64,000 bases of DNA from Homarus americanus (taxonomy: Eukaryota; Arthropoda; Malacostraca; Decapoda; Nephropidae): NCBI RefSeq assembly GCF_018991925.1, contig NW_024711672.1, forward strand, positions 1 to 64,000, in the 5' to 3' direction. Positions 22,902 through 37,773 of this stretch are shown here, in pieces (the first letter of the stretch is position 1; every line of letters begins with the position of its first letter). The notes beneath the pieces were generated by a model that saw nothing but the letters and a program-made list of their open reading frames with translations, was not told the origin of the DNA and did not search any database. Position numbers and translations under genes: made by a program.

Positions 22902-23686
22902 CTACGACCCGGTGTTGCTGCACACCATAGAGAACATGTCTTTCTTGCTTCTGTTTCTACTCATCACCTCCCTGCTGACCACCTGAGCTCGGATGTAGCC
23001 TTCCCTCCTCTCCTGGCTGGCTGTGACTGCTGGCCTGCGCTCACTTGCTGTACACAACGCTCTATACTCTGGGTGTGCGAGGGCCAGGCAGGGACATGCA
23101 TGGGGTTGTCCAGGAAAGCTCTGACTTGAACATTGGTGAGGCTGCAGGTAAGAGGGGGCTCACTGCCAGCCTGGATGTTATCCAGATCTATGAGATCAGT
23201 GAGGGTCTTGGCACCTAGATTGACTTCAGGAGTCTTCCTGACCCTGAAGGAATCGTCACCAACTGATTCGTCATGCCCAGATCCTCTCATAAGTCTCATA
23301 TCCAAGATCTTTTTGACTGCCACTCTTCTCTCCTCCTCATCCTTACTGCAGAGCATTGTCTGCAGAACTGCCTCGGGATGAGCATACCAGGAAGATCTCC
23401 TCACAGTCTGCTCCACAATCTGAACAACCTTCCTTGGCTGACTCTCAAGCTGGAAGAGAACATGCCTCGGACCTTCGGAGAACGATGACTTGACCTTGGT
23501 GTTGAACCAATTTGGCAAGTAGACACTCACGATGAATTGGACAATAAGTCTCAGGTTGTGAAGCTGGTTCCCTTTCAGTTTATGATGAGCGACCCAAATT
23601 CTGCAGAACCTGAGAGCCGTTGTGAGCCACCTAGACTGTGAGACGGGACCTATCTGCAGGTAAGCAAGTCTATCAGGGTGCCACAG
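22902..23686 (-). pseudogene. C-terminal fragment of an unrecognised protein gene, frameshifted
   Basis: Non-repetitive coding-like sequence on the minus strand of about 260 codons. It starts abruptly at the satellite boundary (23,686) with WHPDRLAYLQIGPVSQSRWL and continues through RFCRIWVAHHKLKGNQLHNL, VEQTVRRSSWYAHPEAVLQT, TPEVNLGAKTLTDLIDLDN, EPPLTCSLT and VPAWPSHTQSIERCVQQVS. Around 23,035-23,045 the sense moves to the next frame and goes on with QERREGYIRAQVVSREVMSR before TAG at 22,902-22,904. The unshifted frame ends earlier, at 22,964. The composition is that of a real globular protein, rich in Arg/Trp/His and lacking repeats. I have a vague recollection of similar multi-copy uncharacterised proteins in arthropods and cnidarians but cannot name a domain or function. 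The N-terminus is missing, so this is a captured fragment or processed pseudogene. Confidence 0.72.
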
Positions 23687-26600
23687 ACCATGATTATAAC
23701 AATCACGACTATGATTATAACAACCACGAGCATGATCATAACCAGGACCATGATTATAACAACCTGGACCATGATTATAACAACCACGACCATGATTATA
23801 ACAACCACGACAATGATCATAACCACGACCATGCATATAACAACCACGACCATATTTATAACAGACACGAATTTGATTATAACAACCACGATCATAATAA
23901 TAACAACCACGACCATGATTATAACAACCACGACTATGATTTTATCACCCACGACCATGATTATAACACCTACGACTATGATCATAAAAACCACGAGCAT
24001 GATCATAACCAGGACCATGATTATAACACCCAGGACCATGATTATAACAACCAGGACAATGATTATAATAACAACGACTATAATTATAACAACCACGACT
24101 ATGATTATAACAACCACTTCCATGATTATAACAACCACAACTATGATTATAACAACCTCGACCATAAGTATAACAACCACGACTATGATTATAACAAGCA
24201 CGACCATGAATATAACAACGACGACCATGATTATAAGAACGAGGACCATGATTATAACAACCACGACAATGATTATAACAACCACGACAAGGATTATAAC
24301 AACCACGACCATGATTATAACAACCACGACTATGATTATAACAGAGACGACAATGATTATAATAACCACGACCGTGATTATAACAACCCCGACCATGATT
24401 ATAACAACTACGACTATGATTATAACAACGCCGACCATGATTATAACAACCCCGACTATGAATATATCAAGCACGACCATGATTATAACAACAACGACTA
24501 TGATTGTAACAACGCCGACCATGATTATAACAACCACGACTATGAATATTTCACTAACGACCATGATTATAACAACCAGGACCATGATAATAATAACGAG
24601 GACCATGATTATAACAACCACGACCATGATTATAACAAGCACGACCATGATTATAACAACCACGACCATGATTATAACAACCACGAGTATGATCATAACC
24701 ACGACCATGATTATAACAACCACGACCATATGAATAAGAGACACGAATATGATTATAACAACCACGATAATGATTATAACAACCACGACCATGATAATAA
24801 CAACCACAAATATGATTATATCACCCACAACCATGATTATAACACCTACGACTATGATCATAATAACCACGAGCATGATCATAACCAGGACCATGATTAT
24901 AACAACCAGTACCATGACTATAACAACCATGACCATGATTATACCAACCACGACTATAATAAATAACAACGACGACCATAATTATAACAACCACGACCAT
25001 GCTTATAACAACCACGACTATGATCATAACCACGACCATGATTATAACAACCACGACCATATTTATAACAGACACAAATTTGATTATAACAACCACGATC
25101 ATGATTATAACAGCCACGACCATGATTATAACAACCACGACTATGATTATATCACCCACGACCATGATTATAACATCTACGACAATGATCATAACAACCA
25201 CGAGCATGATCATAACCAGGACCATGATATAACAAACAGGACCATGAATATAACAACCACGACCATGATTATAACAACCACGACTATGATTATAAAAACC
25301 ACGACAATGATTATAACAACCACGACCATGATTATACCAACCACGACTATGATTATAACAATGGAGACCATGATTATAACAATCATGACCGTGATATTAA
25401 CAACCACAACCATGATTATAACAACCACGACCATGATTATAACAACCACGACTATAATTATAACAATCACGACTATGATTATAACAACGACGACCATGAT
25501 TATAACAACCACGACCGTGATTATAACAACCACGACCAAGATTATAGCAACCACGACTATGATTATAACAACCCACGACCATGATTCTAACACCCACGAA
25601 CATGATCATGACAACCACGACCATGATTATAACAACCATGACCATGATTATATCAACCACGACCATGATTATAGCAACGACGACCATGATTATATGAACC
25701 ACGACCATAGTTATAACAACCATGACAATGATTATAACAACCAAGACTATGATTATAACAAGCACAACCGTGAATATAACAACGACGACAATGATTATAA
25801 CAACCACGACCATAATTATAACAATCAAGACTATGATTATAACAAGCACGACCATGAATATAACAACGACGACCATGAATATAACAACGACGACAATGAT
25901 TATAACAACCACGACAATGATTATAACAACCACTACCATGTTTATAACAACCACGACCATGATTATAACAACCACGACTATGATTATATCAACGACGACA
26001 ATGATTATAATAACCACGACCGTGATTATAACAACCACGACCATGATTATAACAACTACGACTACGATTATAACAACGCCGACCACGATTATAACAACCC
26101 CGACTATGATTATATCAAGCACGACCATGAAGATGACAACCACTACCATGATTATAACAACCACGACCATCATTATAACAACCACGACTATGATTATAGC
26201 AACAACGACCATGATTATAACAACCACGACCATGATTATAACAACCACGACCATGATTATAACAACAACGACTATGATTATAACAACGCCGACCATGATT
26301 ATAACAACCACGACTATGATTATATCACTAACAACCATGATTATAACAACCAGGACCATGATTATAATAACCAGGACCATGATTATAACAACGACGACCA
26401 TGATTGTAACAAGCTCGACCATGATTATAACAACCACGACCATGATTATTCAACCACGACTATGATCATAACCACGACCATGATTATAACAACCACGACC
26501 ATATTTATAACAGACACGAATATGATGTTAACAACCACGATCATGATTATAACAACCACGACCATGATAATAACAACCACGACCATGATTATAACATCCA

Positions 26601-29123
26601 CGACTATGATTATAACAACCAGGACCATGATTGTAATAACCAGGACTATGATTATAACAACCACGACCATGATTATAACAACCACGACTATTATCATTAC
26701 CACGACCATGAGTGTAACAACCACGACCATATTTATAAAAGACACGAATATGATTATTACAACCACGATCATGATTATAACTTCCACGACCATGATTATA
26801 ACAACCACGACGATGATTATATCACCCACGACCATGATTATAACACTTACGACTATGATTATAACAACCACAACCATGACTATGATTATAACAAGTACGA
26901 CCATGAATATAACAACCACGACCATGATTATAACAAACACGGATATGATTGTAACAATCACGAATAGGATTATAACAACCACGACCATGATTATAACAAC
27001 CACGACCATGATTATACCAACCACGACCATGATTATAACAACCACGAACATGATTAACTCACGACCACAACCAGATTATATCACCCACGACCATGATTAT
27101 AACACTTACGACTATGATTATAACAACCACAACCATGACTATGATTATAACAAGTACGACCATGAATATAACAACCACGACCATGATTATAACAAACACG
27201 GATATGATTGTAACAATCACGAATAGGATTATAACAACCACGACCATGATTATAACAACCACGACCATGATTATACCAACCACGACCATGATTATAACAA
27301 CCACGAACATGATTATACCACTCACGACCATGATTATAACAACTACGACTATGATTATAACAACCCCGACCATGATTATAACAACAACGACGATGATTAT
27401 AACAACCACGACCATGATTATAGCAACCACGAATATTATTATAACAACCACAACCATGATTATAACAATCACGACCATGATTATAACAACCACGACTATG
27501 ATTATAACAACCATGACTATGATCATAACCATGACTATGATTGTAATAATCACGACGATGATAATAACAAGCATGATCATGGATATAACAACATGGACCA
27601 TGATTATAACAACCACGACCATGATTATAACAACCACGACCATAATTATAACAACCACGACCATGATTATAACACTGACGACCATGATTATAAAAACTAC
27701 GACTATGATTATAGCAACGACGACCATGATTAAAACTCCCATGACCATGATTCGAACACCCACGACCATGATTATAATAACCACGACCATGAGTATAACA
27801 ACCACGACCATGATTACACCAACCATAATTATGATTATAACAACGACGACAATGATTATAACAAATACGAACATGATTATAAATACCACGACCATGATTA
27901 TAACAACCAGGACCATGATTATAATAACCAGGACCATGATTATAACAACCACGACCATAATTATAACAAGCAGGACCCTCATTATAACAACCACGACCAT
28001 GATTATAACAACCACGACTATGATCATAACCACGACCATGATTATAACAACCACGACTATGATCATAACCACGACCATGATTATAACAACCACGACCATA
28101 TTTATAATAGACACGAATATGATTATAACAACCACGATCATGATTATAACAACCACGACCATGATTATAACAACCACGACAATGATTATATCACCCACGA
28201 CCATGATTATGACAACCACGACCATGATTATAATAACCAGGACAATGATCATAACAAAGACCATGATTATAACAACCACGACCATATTTATAACAGACAC
28301 GAATATGATTACAACAACCACGATCATGATTATAACTACCACGACCATGATTATAACAACCACGACTATGATTATTTCACCCGTGACCATGATTATAACA
28401 CCTACGACTATCATCAAAACAACCACAAGCATGATCATAACCAGGACCATGATTATAACAACCTGGACCATGATTAAAACAACCACGACCATGATTATAA
28501 CAACCACGACTATGATTATAACAACCACGACCGTGATTATAACAACCTCGACCATGATTATAACAACCCCGACTATGATTATAACACCCACGACCATGAT
28601 TCTAACACCCACGACCATGATTATAACAACCACGACCATTATTATAACAACCAAGACCATGATTATATCAACCACGACTATGATTATAACATAGACGACC
28701 ATGATTATATCAACCACGACCATGATTATAACAACCACGACCATGATTATAACAACCACGACTATGATTATAACAACGACGACCATGATTATAACAACCA
28801 CGACTATGATTATAACAACAACTACCATGGTTGTAACAACCACAACTGTGATTATAACAACCACGACCATAATTATAACAACCACGACTATGATTATAAC
28901 AAGCACGACCATGAATATAACAACGACGACCATGATTATAACAACGACAACCATAATTATAGCAACCACGACAATGATTATGACAACCACGTCAATGATT
29001 ATAACAACCACGACCATGATTATAACAACCACGACTATGATTATAACAATGACGACCATGATTATAACAACCACGACCGTGATTATAACAACCACGACCG
29101 TGATTATAACAACCACGACCATG
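23687..29123. repeat. 21-bp satellite array, second clean block
   Basis: Clean 21-bp units with the same variant repertoire. The CCATATTTATAACAGACACG-type marker recurs near 23,851, 25,059, 26,500, 26,730, 28,098 and 28,283. A roughly 240-bp block at 26,821-27,058 is repeated almost perfectly from 27,080, including the private variants AACACGGATATG and CACGAATAGG. No gene is present, and the long open frames are repeat-derived. Confidence 0.95.
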
Positions 29124-29149
29124 TAGTGATGGGTTGTCAGACCACGGTT

Positions 29150-29500
29150 GACCAAGGGTTATAAATCAGCCAGGCTCCCTTCCCATGTCACACGGCCAAC
29201 AAACATGTAAGAAGGCACCAGCCGACTCTCTCCCAATATACACAATATCCTACACCGCAGAAAGAAGTCCAGACCTGACCCGACATTAGGGAGGTCAAGT
29301 GTAGGGTAACTCTCACGGCTGACCAAGGGTTATAAATCAGCCAGGCTCCCCTCCCATGTCACACATGTAAGGGGGCACCGGCCGGCTCTCTCCCAATATA
29401 CACACGGCCCCACCTGATGACTTCTCCAGAAGATACAACTTATAGTCTCTGAAAAAGTCCAGACCTGACCTCACATTGGCCAGGTCAAATGTAAGGAGAC
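29150..29500. repeat. 171-bp direct duplication in the spacer
   Basis: GACCAAGGGTTATAAATCAG occurs at 29,150 and again at 29,321. The following sequence is repeated with changes, including GGCACC.GCCG.CTCTC, CCAATATACACA and AGTCCAGACCTGACC. This is an upstream duplication like those seen in LTR promoter regions. It is also present in the second spacer copy. Confidence 0.8.
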
Positions 29501-29551
29501 CCTTCGCCGTCCCCCCCCCCGACCAGCTCAACCTGACGGCTCGCCTCCCAA

Positions 29552-29557
29552 TATATA
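29552..29557 (+). promoter_or_regulatory. Candidate TATA box in the spacer
   Basis: TATATA in the context CCAATATATAGGACG. It is conserved in the second spacer copy (around 38,205). By motif and position only. Confidence 0.35.
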
Positions 29558-30212
29558 GGACGTCCTAGTCCTCCCTGAGACAGAGACAGAGAGATACCCG
29601 GAGACAGAGAGCCAGAGAGGGACAGAGAGAGTGTGTCTTGTAAGGAGGAAGGCCAGCTACTACACCACCAGGTCCTGCTCGAGAGAAGTCAGGGGCCGGA
29701 GGCAAGCCGCCTCCGGTCGCCTCCAGTCGCCTCCGGTCAGGACCGAGACTTCCCTCCGGCGCCCAGCTAAGCAGTCTCCCATAGAGACAACCCAGGACTA
29801 CCTGCTAGGCCTCCCCTAGGTCACGTGAGTGTTTGTCAGAGCTTTCCATGGGATGAGTTACTTACGTGGGAAGTGTATTCATTTCATGTTCGTGTCCGAG
29901 AATCAGAGTGTCTAGTAACGTAATATGATGTCCTAGTAACGTAAATATAATGTCCTAGTAACTTCAATAGAAGGTGTTATTAATGTGTCCATGTCATTGT
30001 CGTAATTAATAAAGAGTTGTAACGAAGCGGTGTTTGAGAAGTCGCCCTTAAGACGTAATAGATGTGTATTGACGTATAAGATACGATAAGTGTACTGACA
30101 GTGTAAATAACTATCACGGCCACGCTACCAAAATCTTTCTCTCTTTTACTCTTATACTATCAATATTCTACCTATATGTAATCTTCTTCATGTGAGATTT
30201 TGTCTCATTATA

Positions 30213-33200
30213 ACCATGATTATAACAACCACGACCATGATTATAACAACCACTACCATGATTATAAAAACCACGACCATGATTATAACAACCACGTCTA
30301 TGATTATAACAACGACGACCATGATTATATCAACCACGACCATGATTATAACAACCACGACCATGATTATAACAACCACGACTATGATTATAACAACGAC
30401 GACAATGATTATAACAACCACAACCATGATTATAACAACCACGACTATAATTATAACAACCAGGACCATAATTATAACAACCACGACCATGATTATAACA
30501 ACCACGACTATGATTATAACAACCACGACAGTGAATATAACAACCACGACCATGATTATAACAACCACGACTATGATTATAACACCCACGACCATGATGC
30601 TAACACCCACGACCATGATTATAACAACCACGACCATTATTATAACAACCACGACCATGATTATATCAACCACGTCTAAGATTATAACAACGACGACCAT
30701 GATTATATCAACCACGACCATGATTATAACAACCACGACCATGATTATAACAACCACGACTATGATTATAACAATGACGACCATGATTATAATAACCACG
30801 ACTATGATTATAACAACCACTACCATGATTATAACAACAACTACCATGATTATAACAACGACGAACATGATTATAACAACCACGACAATGATTATAACAA
30901 CCACGACAATGGTTATAAGAACCACGACCATAATTATAACAACCACGACTATGATTATAACAATGACGACCATGATTTATCAAACACGACCGTGAATATA
31001 ACAACCACGACCATGATTATAACAACCAAGACTATGATTATAACAACGACGACAATGATTATAACAACCACGACCGTGATTATAACAACCACGACCATGA
31101 TTATAACAACTACGACTTTGATCATAACAACCGCGACCATGATTTTAACAACCCCGACTATGATTATATCAAGCACGACCATGCAGATGACAACAACAAC
31201 CATGATTATAATAACCACGACCATGATTATAACAACCACGACTATGATTATAACAACGACAAACATGATTATAACAACCACGACCATGATTATAACAACC
31301 ACGACCATGATTATAACAACCACGACTATGATTATAACAACCACGATCATGATTATAACAACCACGACCATGATTATAACAACCAAGACGATGATCATTA
31401 CCACGACCATGATTATAACAACCAGGACCATGATTATAACACCGGGACCATGATTATAACAACCACGACCATGATTATAACAAGCACGACCATGATTATA
31501 ACAACCACGACCATGATTATAACAACCACGACTATGATCATAACCACGACCATGATTATAACAACCACGACTATAATTATATCACCCACGACCATGATTA
31601 TAACACCTACGACTATGATCATAACAACCACGAGCATGATCATAACCAGAACCATGATTATAACAACCAGGGCCATGATTATAACAACCAGGACAATGAT
31701 TATAATAACAACGACTATAATTATAACAACCACGACTATGATTATAACAACCTCTTCCATGATTATAACAACCACAACAATGATCATAACAACCACGACC
31801 ATAAGTATAACAACCACGACTATGATTATAACAAGCACGACCATGAATATAACAACGACGACCATGATTATAACAACGACGACCATGATTATAACAACCA
31901 CGACTATGATTATAACAATCACGACTATGATTATAACAACGACGACAATGATTATAACAACCACGACCGTGATTATAACAACCATGACCATGATTTTAAC
32001 AACCACGACTATGATTATAACACCCACGACCATGTTTCCAACACCCACGACCATGATTATAACAACTACGACCATGATTATAACAACCACGACCATGATT
32101 ATATCAACCACGACTATGATTATAACAACGACGACCATGATTATATCAACGACGACCATGATTATAACAACCACGACCATGATTATAACAACCACGACTA
32201 TGATTATAACAACGCCGACCATGATTATAACAACCACGACTATGATTATATCACCCACGACCATGATTATAACACCTACGACAATGATCATAACAACCAC
32301 GAGCATGATCATAACCAGGACCATGATTATAACAACCAGGACCATGATTATAACAACCAGGACAATGATTATAATAACAACGACTATAATTATAACAACC
32401 ACGACTATGATTATAACAACCACTTCCATGATTATAACAACCACAACTAAGATTATAACAACCACGACCATAAGTATAACAACCACGACTATGATTATAA
32501 CAAGCACGACCATGAATATAACAACGACGACTATGATTATAACAACGACGACTATGATTATAACAACCACGACAATGATTATAACAACCACGACAAGGAT
32601 TATAACAACCACGACCATGATTATAACAACCACTACTATAATTATAACAATGACGACCATGACTATAACATCCACGACCGTGATTATAAAAACCACGACC
32701 ATGATTATAACAACCACGACCGTGATTATAACAACCCCTACCATGATTATAACAACCACGACCATGATTATAACAACCACGAGTATGATTATAACAATCT
32801 CGACTATGATTATAACAACGACGACAATGATTATAACAACCACGACCGTGATTATAACAACCACGACCATGATTATAACAACCACGACTATGATTATAAC
32901 ACGACCATGTTTCTAACACCCACGACCATGATTATAACAACTACGACCATGATTATAACAACGACGACCATGATTATATCAACCACGAGTATGATTATAA
33001 CAACGACGACCATGATTATATCAACGACGACCATGATTATAACAACCACGACCATGATTATAACAACCACGACCATGATTATAACAACCACGACTATGAT
33101 TATAACAAAGCCGACCATGATTATAACAACCACGACTATGATTATATCACCCACGTCGATGATTATAACAACCAGGACCATGATTATAATAACCAGGACC

Positions 33201-33860
33201 ATAATTATAATAACGACGACCATGATTACATCAACCACGACCATGATTATAACAACCACGACCATGATTATATTAACCACGACTATGATTATAACAACGA
33301 CGACCATGATTATAACAACCCCGACTATGATTATATCAATCACGACCATGATTATAATAACCCCGACTATGATTATATCAAGCACGACCATGAAGATGAC
33401 AACCACGACCATGATTACAACACCCACGAGCATGATTATAATATCCACGACCATAATTATATCAACCACGACTATGATTATAACAACGACGACCATGATT
33501 ATAACAACTACGACTATGATTATATCAATCACGACCATGATTATAACAACCCCGACTATGATTATGTCAAGCACGACCATGGTTATAACAACCCCGACTA
33601 TGATTATATCAAGCACGACCATGAAGATGACAACCACGACCATTATTATAGCAACCACAACCAATATTATAACAACCACGACTATGATTATAACAACGCC
33701 GATCATGATTATAACAACCACGACCATGATTATAACAACGCCGACCATGATTATAACAACCACGACTATGATTATATCACCATCGGCCATGATTGTAACA
33801 ACTAGGACCTTGATTATAATAACCAGGTCCATGATTATAACAACCACGACCATGATTATA
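30213..33860. repeat. 21-bp satellite array, third clean block
   Basis: Clean 21-bp units. Landmarks include CATGTTTCCAACACCCACG at 32,031, a run with CTCTTCCATG near 31,750, and GTCAAGCACGACCATGG at 33,566. These reappear in order in the eroded arrays to the right, so this block is one member of a larger duplication. Long plus- and minus-strand open frames (such as 31,450-32,916 and 31,434-32,885) overlap each other on opposite strands and are repeat artefacts. Confidence 0.95.
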
Positions 33861-36800
33861 ACAAATCCATGACCAAGTGATTATAAATAACGACAAAACA
33901 TGATTATAACAACTAATACAATGATTATAACAACTGCGACGATGATTATAAATAAACTACGATTATGATTATAACAACCACGATCACATATAACAACCAC
34001 GACCATAATTATAACAACCACGACTATGATCATTACCACGACCATGATTATAACAACCAGGACTACGATTATAAATAACTTTCACGACCATAAGTATAAC
34101 TACTAATGACCATGAGATTATAATGCTATGTAGACCACAGAATATACCAACAACGACCATGATTATAACAACGACGACCATGACATAACAACTACGACAA
34201 TGATTATAACAACCACGACAAGGATTATAACAACCACAACCATGATTATAACAACCATGACCATGATTATAACAAACTCACGACTATGACATAACACACA
34301 CGACCATGTTCCAACACCCACGACCATGATTATAACAACTACGACCATGACATAACAACGACCATGATTATATCAAACCACGACTATGATTATAACAACG
34401 ATGACCATGATTATATCAACGACGACCATGATTATGTCAAATCACGACCATGATTAAAACAACCACGACCATGATTATAACAACCACGACTATGATTATA
34501 ACAACGCCGACTATGATTATAACAACCACGACTATGATTATATCACCCACGACCATGATTATAACACCTACCACAATGATCATAACAACCACGAGCATGA
34601 CTATAACCAGGACCAAGGATTATAACAACCAGGACCATAGATTATAACAAACTAGACAATGATTATAATAACAACGAATATAATCAACAACCACCTAATT
34701 AAGGATTATAACAACCACTTCCATGATTATAACAACCAACTAAGATTATAACAACCACGACCATAAGTATAACAACCAATGACCATGATTATAACAAGCA
34801 CGACCATGAATATAACAACGACGACCATGATTATAAATAACGACGACTATGATTATAACAACCACGACAATGATTATAACAACCACAACAAGGATTATAA
34901 ATAAACTAATGCATCAATTATAACAAACTACTACTATGATGGCAACAATGACGACCATGATTATAACCACGACCGTGATTATAAAACCACGACCATGATT
35001 ATAACAACCACGACCGTGATTATAACAACCCCTACCATGATTATAACAACCACGACCATGATTATAACAACCACGACTATGATTATAACAATCTCGACTA
35101 TGATTATAACAACGACGACCATGATTATAACAACCCCGACTATGATTATATCAATCACGACCATGATTATAATAACCCCGACTATGATTATATCAAGCAC
35201 GACCAGCGATTATAACAACCACTACTATGATTATAAATAATGACGACCATGATTATAACAACCACGACCGTGATTATAAAACCACGACCATGATTATAAC
35301 AAAGCCGACCAAGGATTATAACAACCACGACTATGATTATATCACCCACGACCATGATTATAATAACCACGACCATGATTATATCAACCACGACTATGAT
35401 TATAAATAACGACGACCATGATTATAACAAACTCCTAATTATGATTATATCAATCACCACCTCATGATTATAATAACCCGGACTATGATTATATCAAGCA
35501 CCTAATTCATGAAGATGACTACCACGACCATGACATAACACCCACGAGCATGATTATAATATCCACGACCATAATTATATCAACCAATTTACTATGATTA
35601 TAAATAAGACGACCATGATTATAACAACTACGACTATGATTATACTGTAATCACACCATGATTATAAATAACCCCCGACTATGATTATGTCAAGCACGAC
35701 CATGGTGATAACAAACCCCGACTATGATTATAATAAGCACCACTCATGAAGATGACAACTACCACCATTATTATAGCAACTACAACCAATATTATAACAA
35801 CCACGACTATGATTATAACAACGCTGATCATGATTATAAATAAATCCACGACCATGATTATAACAACGCCGACCATGATTATAAATAACCACGCATCACA
35901 ATTATATCACCATCGGCCATGATTGGTAACAACTAGACCATGACGCACAACCAGGTCCATGATTATAAATAAATCCACGACCATGATTATAAAACCACGA
36001 CTATGATCATAACCACGACCATGACGGCAATAAACTATGACCATATTTATAACAACAGACACGAATATGAGTATAATAAACTAATGATCATGATTATGTA
36101 AAACAAACTAATGAATTCATGATTAAGTAACAAATCCACGACTATGATTATATCACCACACCATGACTATAAATATCTACGACTTTTATCATAACAACCA
36201 ATTTGAAAGTATCATAACCAGGACCATGATTATAACAACCAGAACCATGATTATAACAACCATGACTATGATTATAACAACGACAAACATGATTATAACA
36301 ACCACGACAATGATTATAACAACCGCGACGATGATTATAACAACCACGACTATGATTATAACAACCACGATCACATATAACAACCACGACCATAATTATA
36401 ACAACCACGACTATGATCATTACCACGACCATGATTATAACAACCAGGACCACGATTATAATAACCACGACCCTCAAGTATAACTACCACGACTATGAAT
36501 ATAACAAGCAGGACCATGAATATAACAACAACGACCATGATTATAACAACGACGACCATGATTATAAATAAATCCACGCACAATGATTATAACAAACCAC
36601 GACAAGGATTATAACCACCACAAACTATGATTATAACAAACTAATGACTATGATTATAACAATGACGACCATGATTATAAATAACCACGACCATGAGATT
36701 ATACAACCACGACTATGATTATTATAACAATCACGACTATGATTATAACAACGACGACAATGATTATAATAAACTTCACGACCGTGATTATAAACAACCA

Positions 36801-37773
36801 CGACCATGATTATAACAACCACGACTATGATTATAACACCCACGACCATGTTTCTAACACCCACGAACTTCATGATTATAACAACTACGACCATGATTAT
36901 AACAACCACGACCATGATTATATCAACCACGACTATGATTGCAATAACGACGACCATGATTATATCAACGACGACCATGATTATAACAACCACGACCATG
37001 ATTATAACAACCACGACCATGATTATAACAACCATGACTATGAGTATAACAACGCCGGCCATGATTATAACAACCACGACTATGATTATATCAGCCCACG
37101 ACCATGATTATAACAACCAGGACCATGATTATAATAACCAGGACCATAATTATAATAACGACGACCATTATTACATCAACCACGACCATGATTATAACAA
37201 CCACGACCATGATTATATCAACCACGACTATGATTATAACAATGACGACCATGATTATAATAACTACTATGGAGCTGGTCACCCACGACTTTGATTATAA
37301 CAACCACGACCATTATTATAACAACCAAGACCATGATTATATCAACTACGACTATGATTACAAATGACGACCATGATTATATCAACCACGACCATGATTA
37401 TAACAACCACGACCATGATTATACAACCACGACTATGATTATAACAACGACGACCATGATTATAACAACCACGACTATGATTATAATGAACAACTACCAT
37501 GGTTATAACAACCACAACCGTGATTATAACAACCACGACCATAATTATAACACCCACGACTATGATTATAACAAGCACGACCATGAATATAACAACGACG
37601 ACCATGATTATAACAACGACAAATCATGATTGGCAACCACGACAATGATGTGACAACCACGACAATGATTATAACAACCACGACCATGACATAACAACCT
37701 CGACTATGATTATAAATAAGGACGAGACCATGATTATATCAATCACGACCGTGATTATAAATCCCACGACCAT
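33861..37773. repeat. 21-bp satellite array, eroded block
   Basis: The same 21-bp units, but interrupted every few units by small lesions. Examples are AAATAA for AACAA, CTAATG for CCACG, inserted AATTT or TTAATT, and short deletions. Long open frames therefore collapse. The order of variants around 34,308-34,680 repeats that at 32,031-32,400, and that at about 35,690-35,800 repeats 33,566-33,660. The block is thus a degraded copy of the clean block on its left. The change in quality is abrupt at about 33,860. No gene is present. Confidence 0.93.

Larger units (their letters stand above)
29124..30212 (+). mobile_element. LTR-like or promoter-like spacer, copy 1
   Basis: A 1,089-bp non-satellite insert in the 21-bp array. 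ACCATG occurs on both sides (29,118-29,123 and 30,213-30,218), consistent with a short target duplication. Its left part is a 171-bp direct repeat. This is followed by a C-run, a TATATA box in CCAATATATAGG at about 29,552, a purine-rich GAGACAGAGA stretch, CACGTGAGTG at about 29,823 (possible splice donor), three tandem copies of a roughly 22-bp GTCCTAGTAACGTAA motif around 29,912-29,975, and AATAAA at 30,008-30,013. The order promoter, leader, poly(A) signal suggests a solo LTR. Clear TG...CA termini are lacking, so this stays tentative. No coding frame is convincing. Confidence 0.45.

Noticed and set aside
22561..23700. AGGGTG on both sides of the gene fragment as a target-site duplication
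   Set aside because: The motif (about 22,560 and 23,668) is only six bases, is not part of the satellite, and is not directly at the satellite junctions. The insertion mechanism remains open.
23638..24966. His/Asp/Asn-rich HDYNNHD repeat frame that could suggest a metal-binding protein
   Set aside because: A third open reading of the same unit. There is no independent evidence of translation, and it is interrupted by stops and frame changes elsewhere in the array.
29631..29819. 62-codon Arg-rich frame in the spacer (and 38,167-38,442 in the second copy)
   Set aside because: The frame is not conserved between the two spacer copies; indels change it. The composition reflects the GC-rich CCTCCGG repeats.
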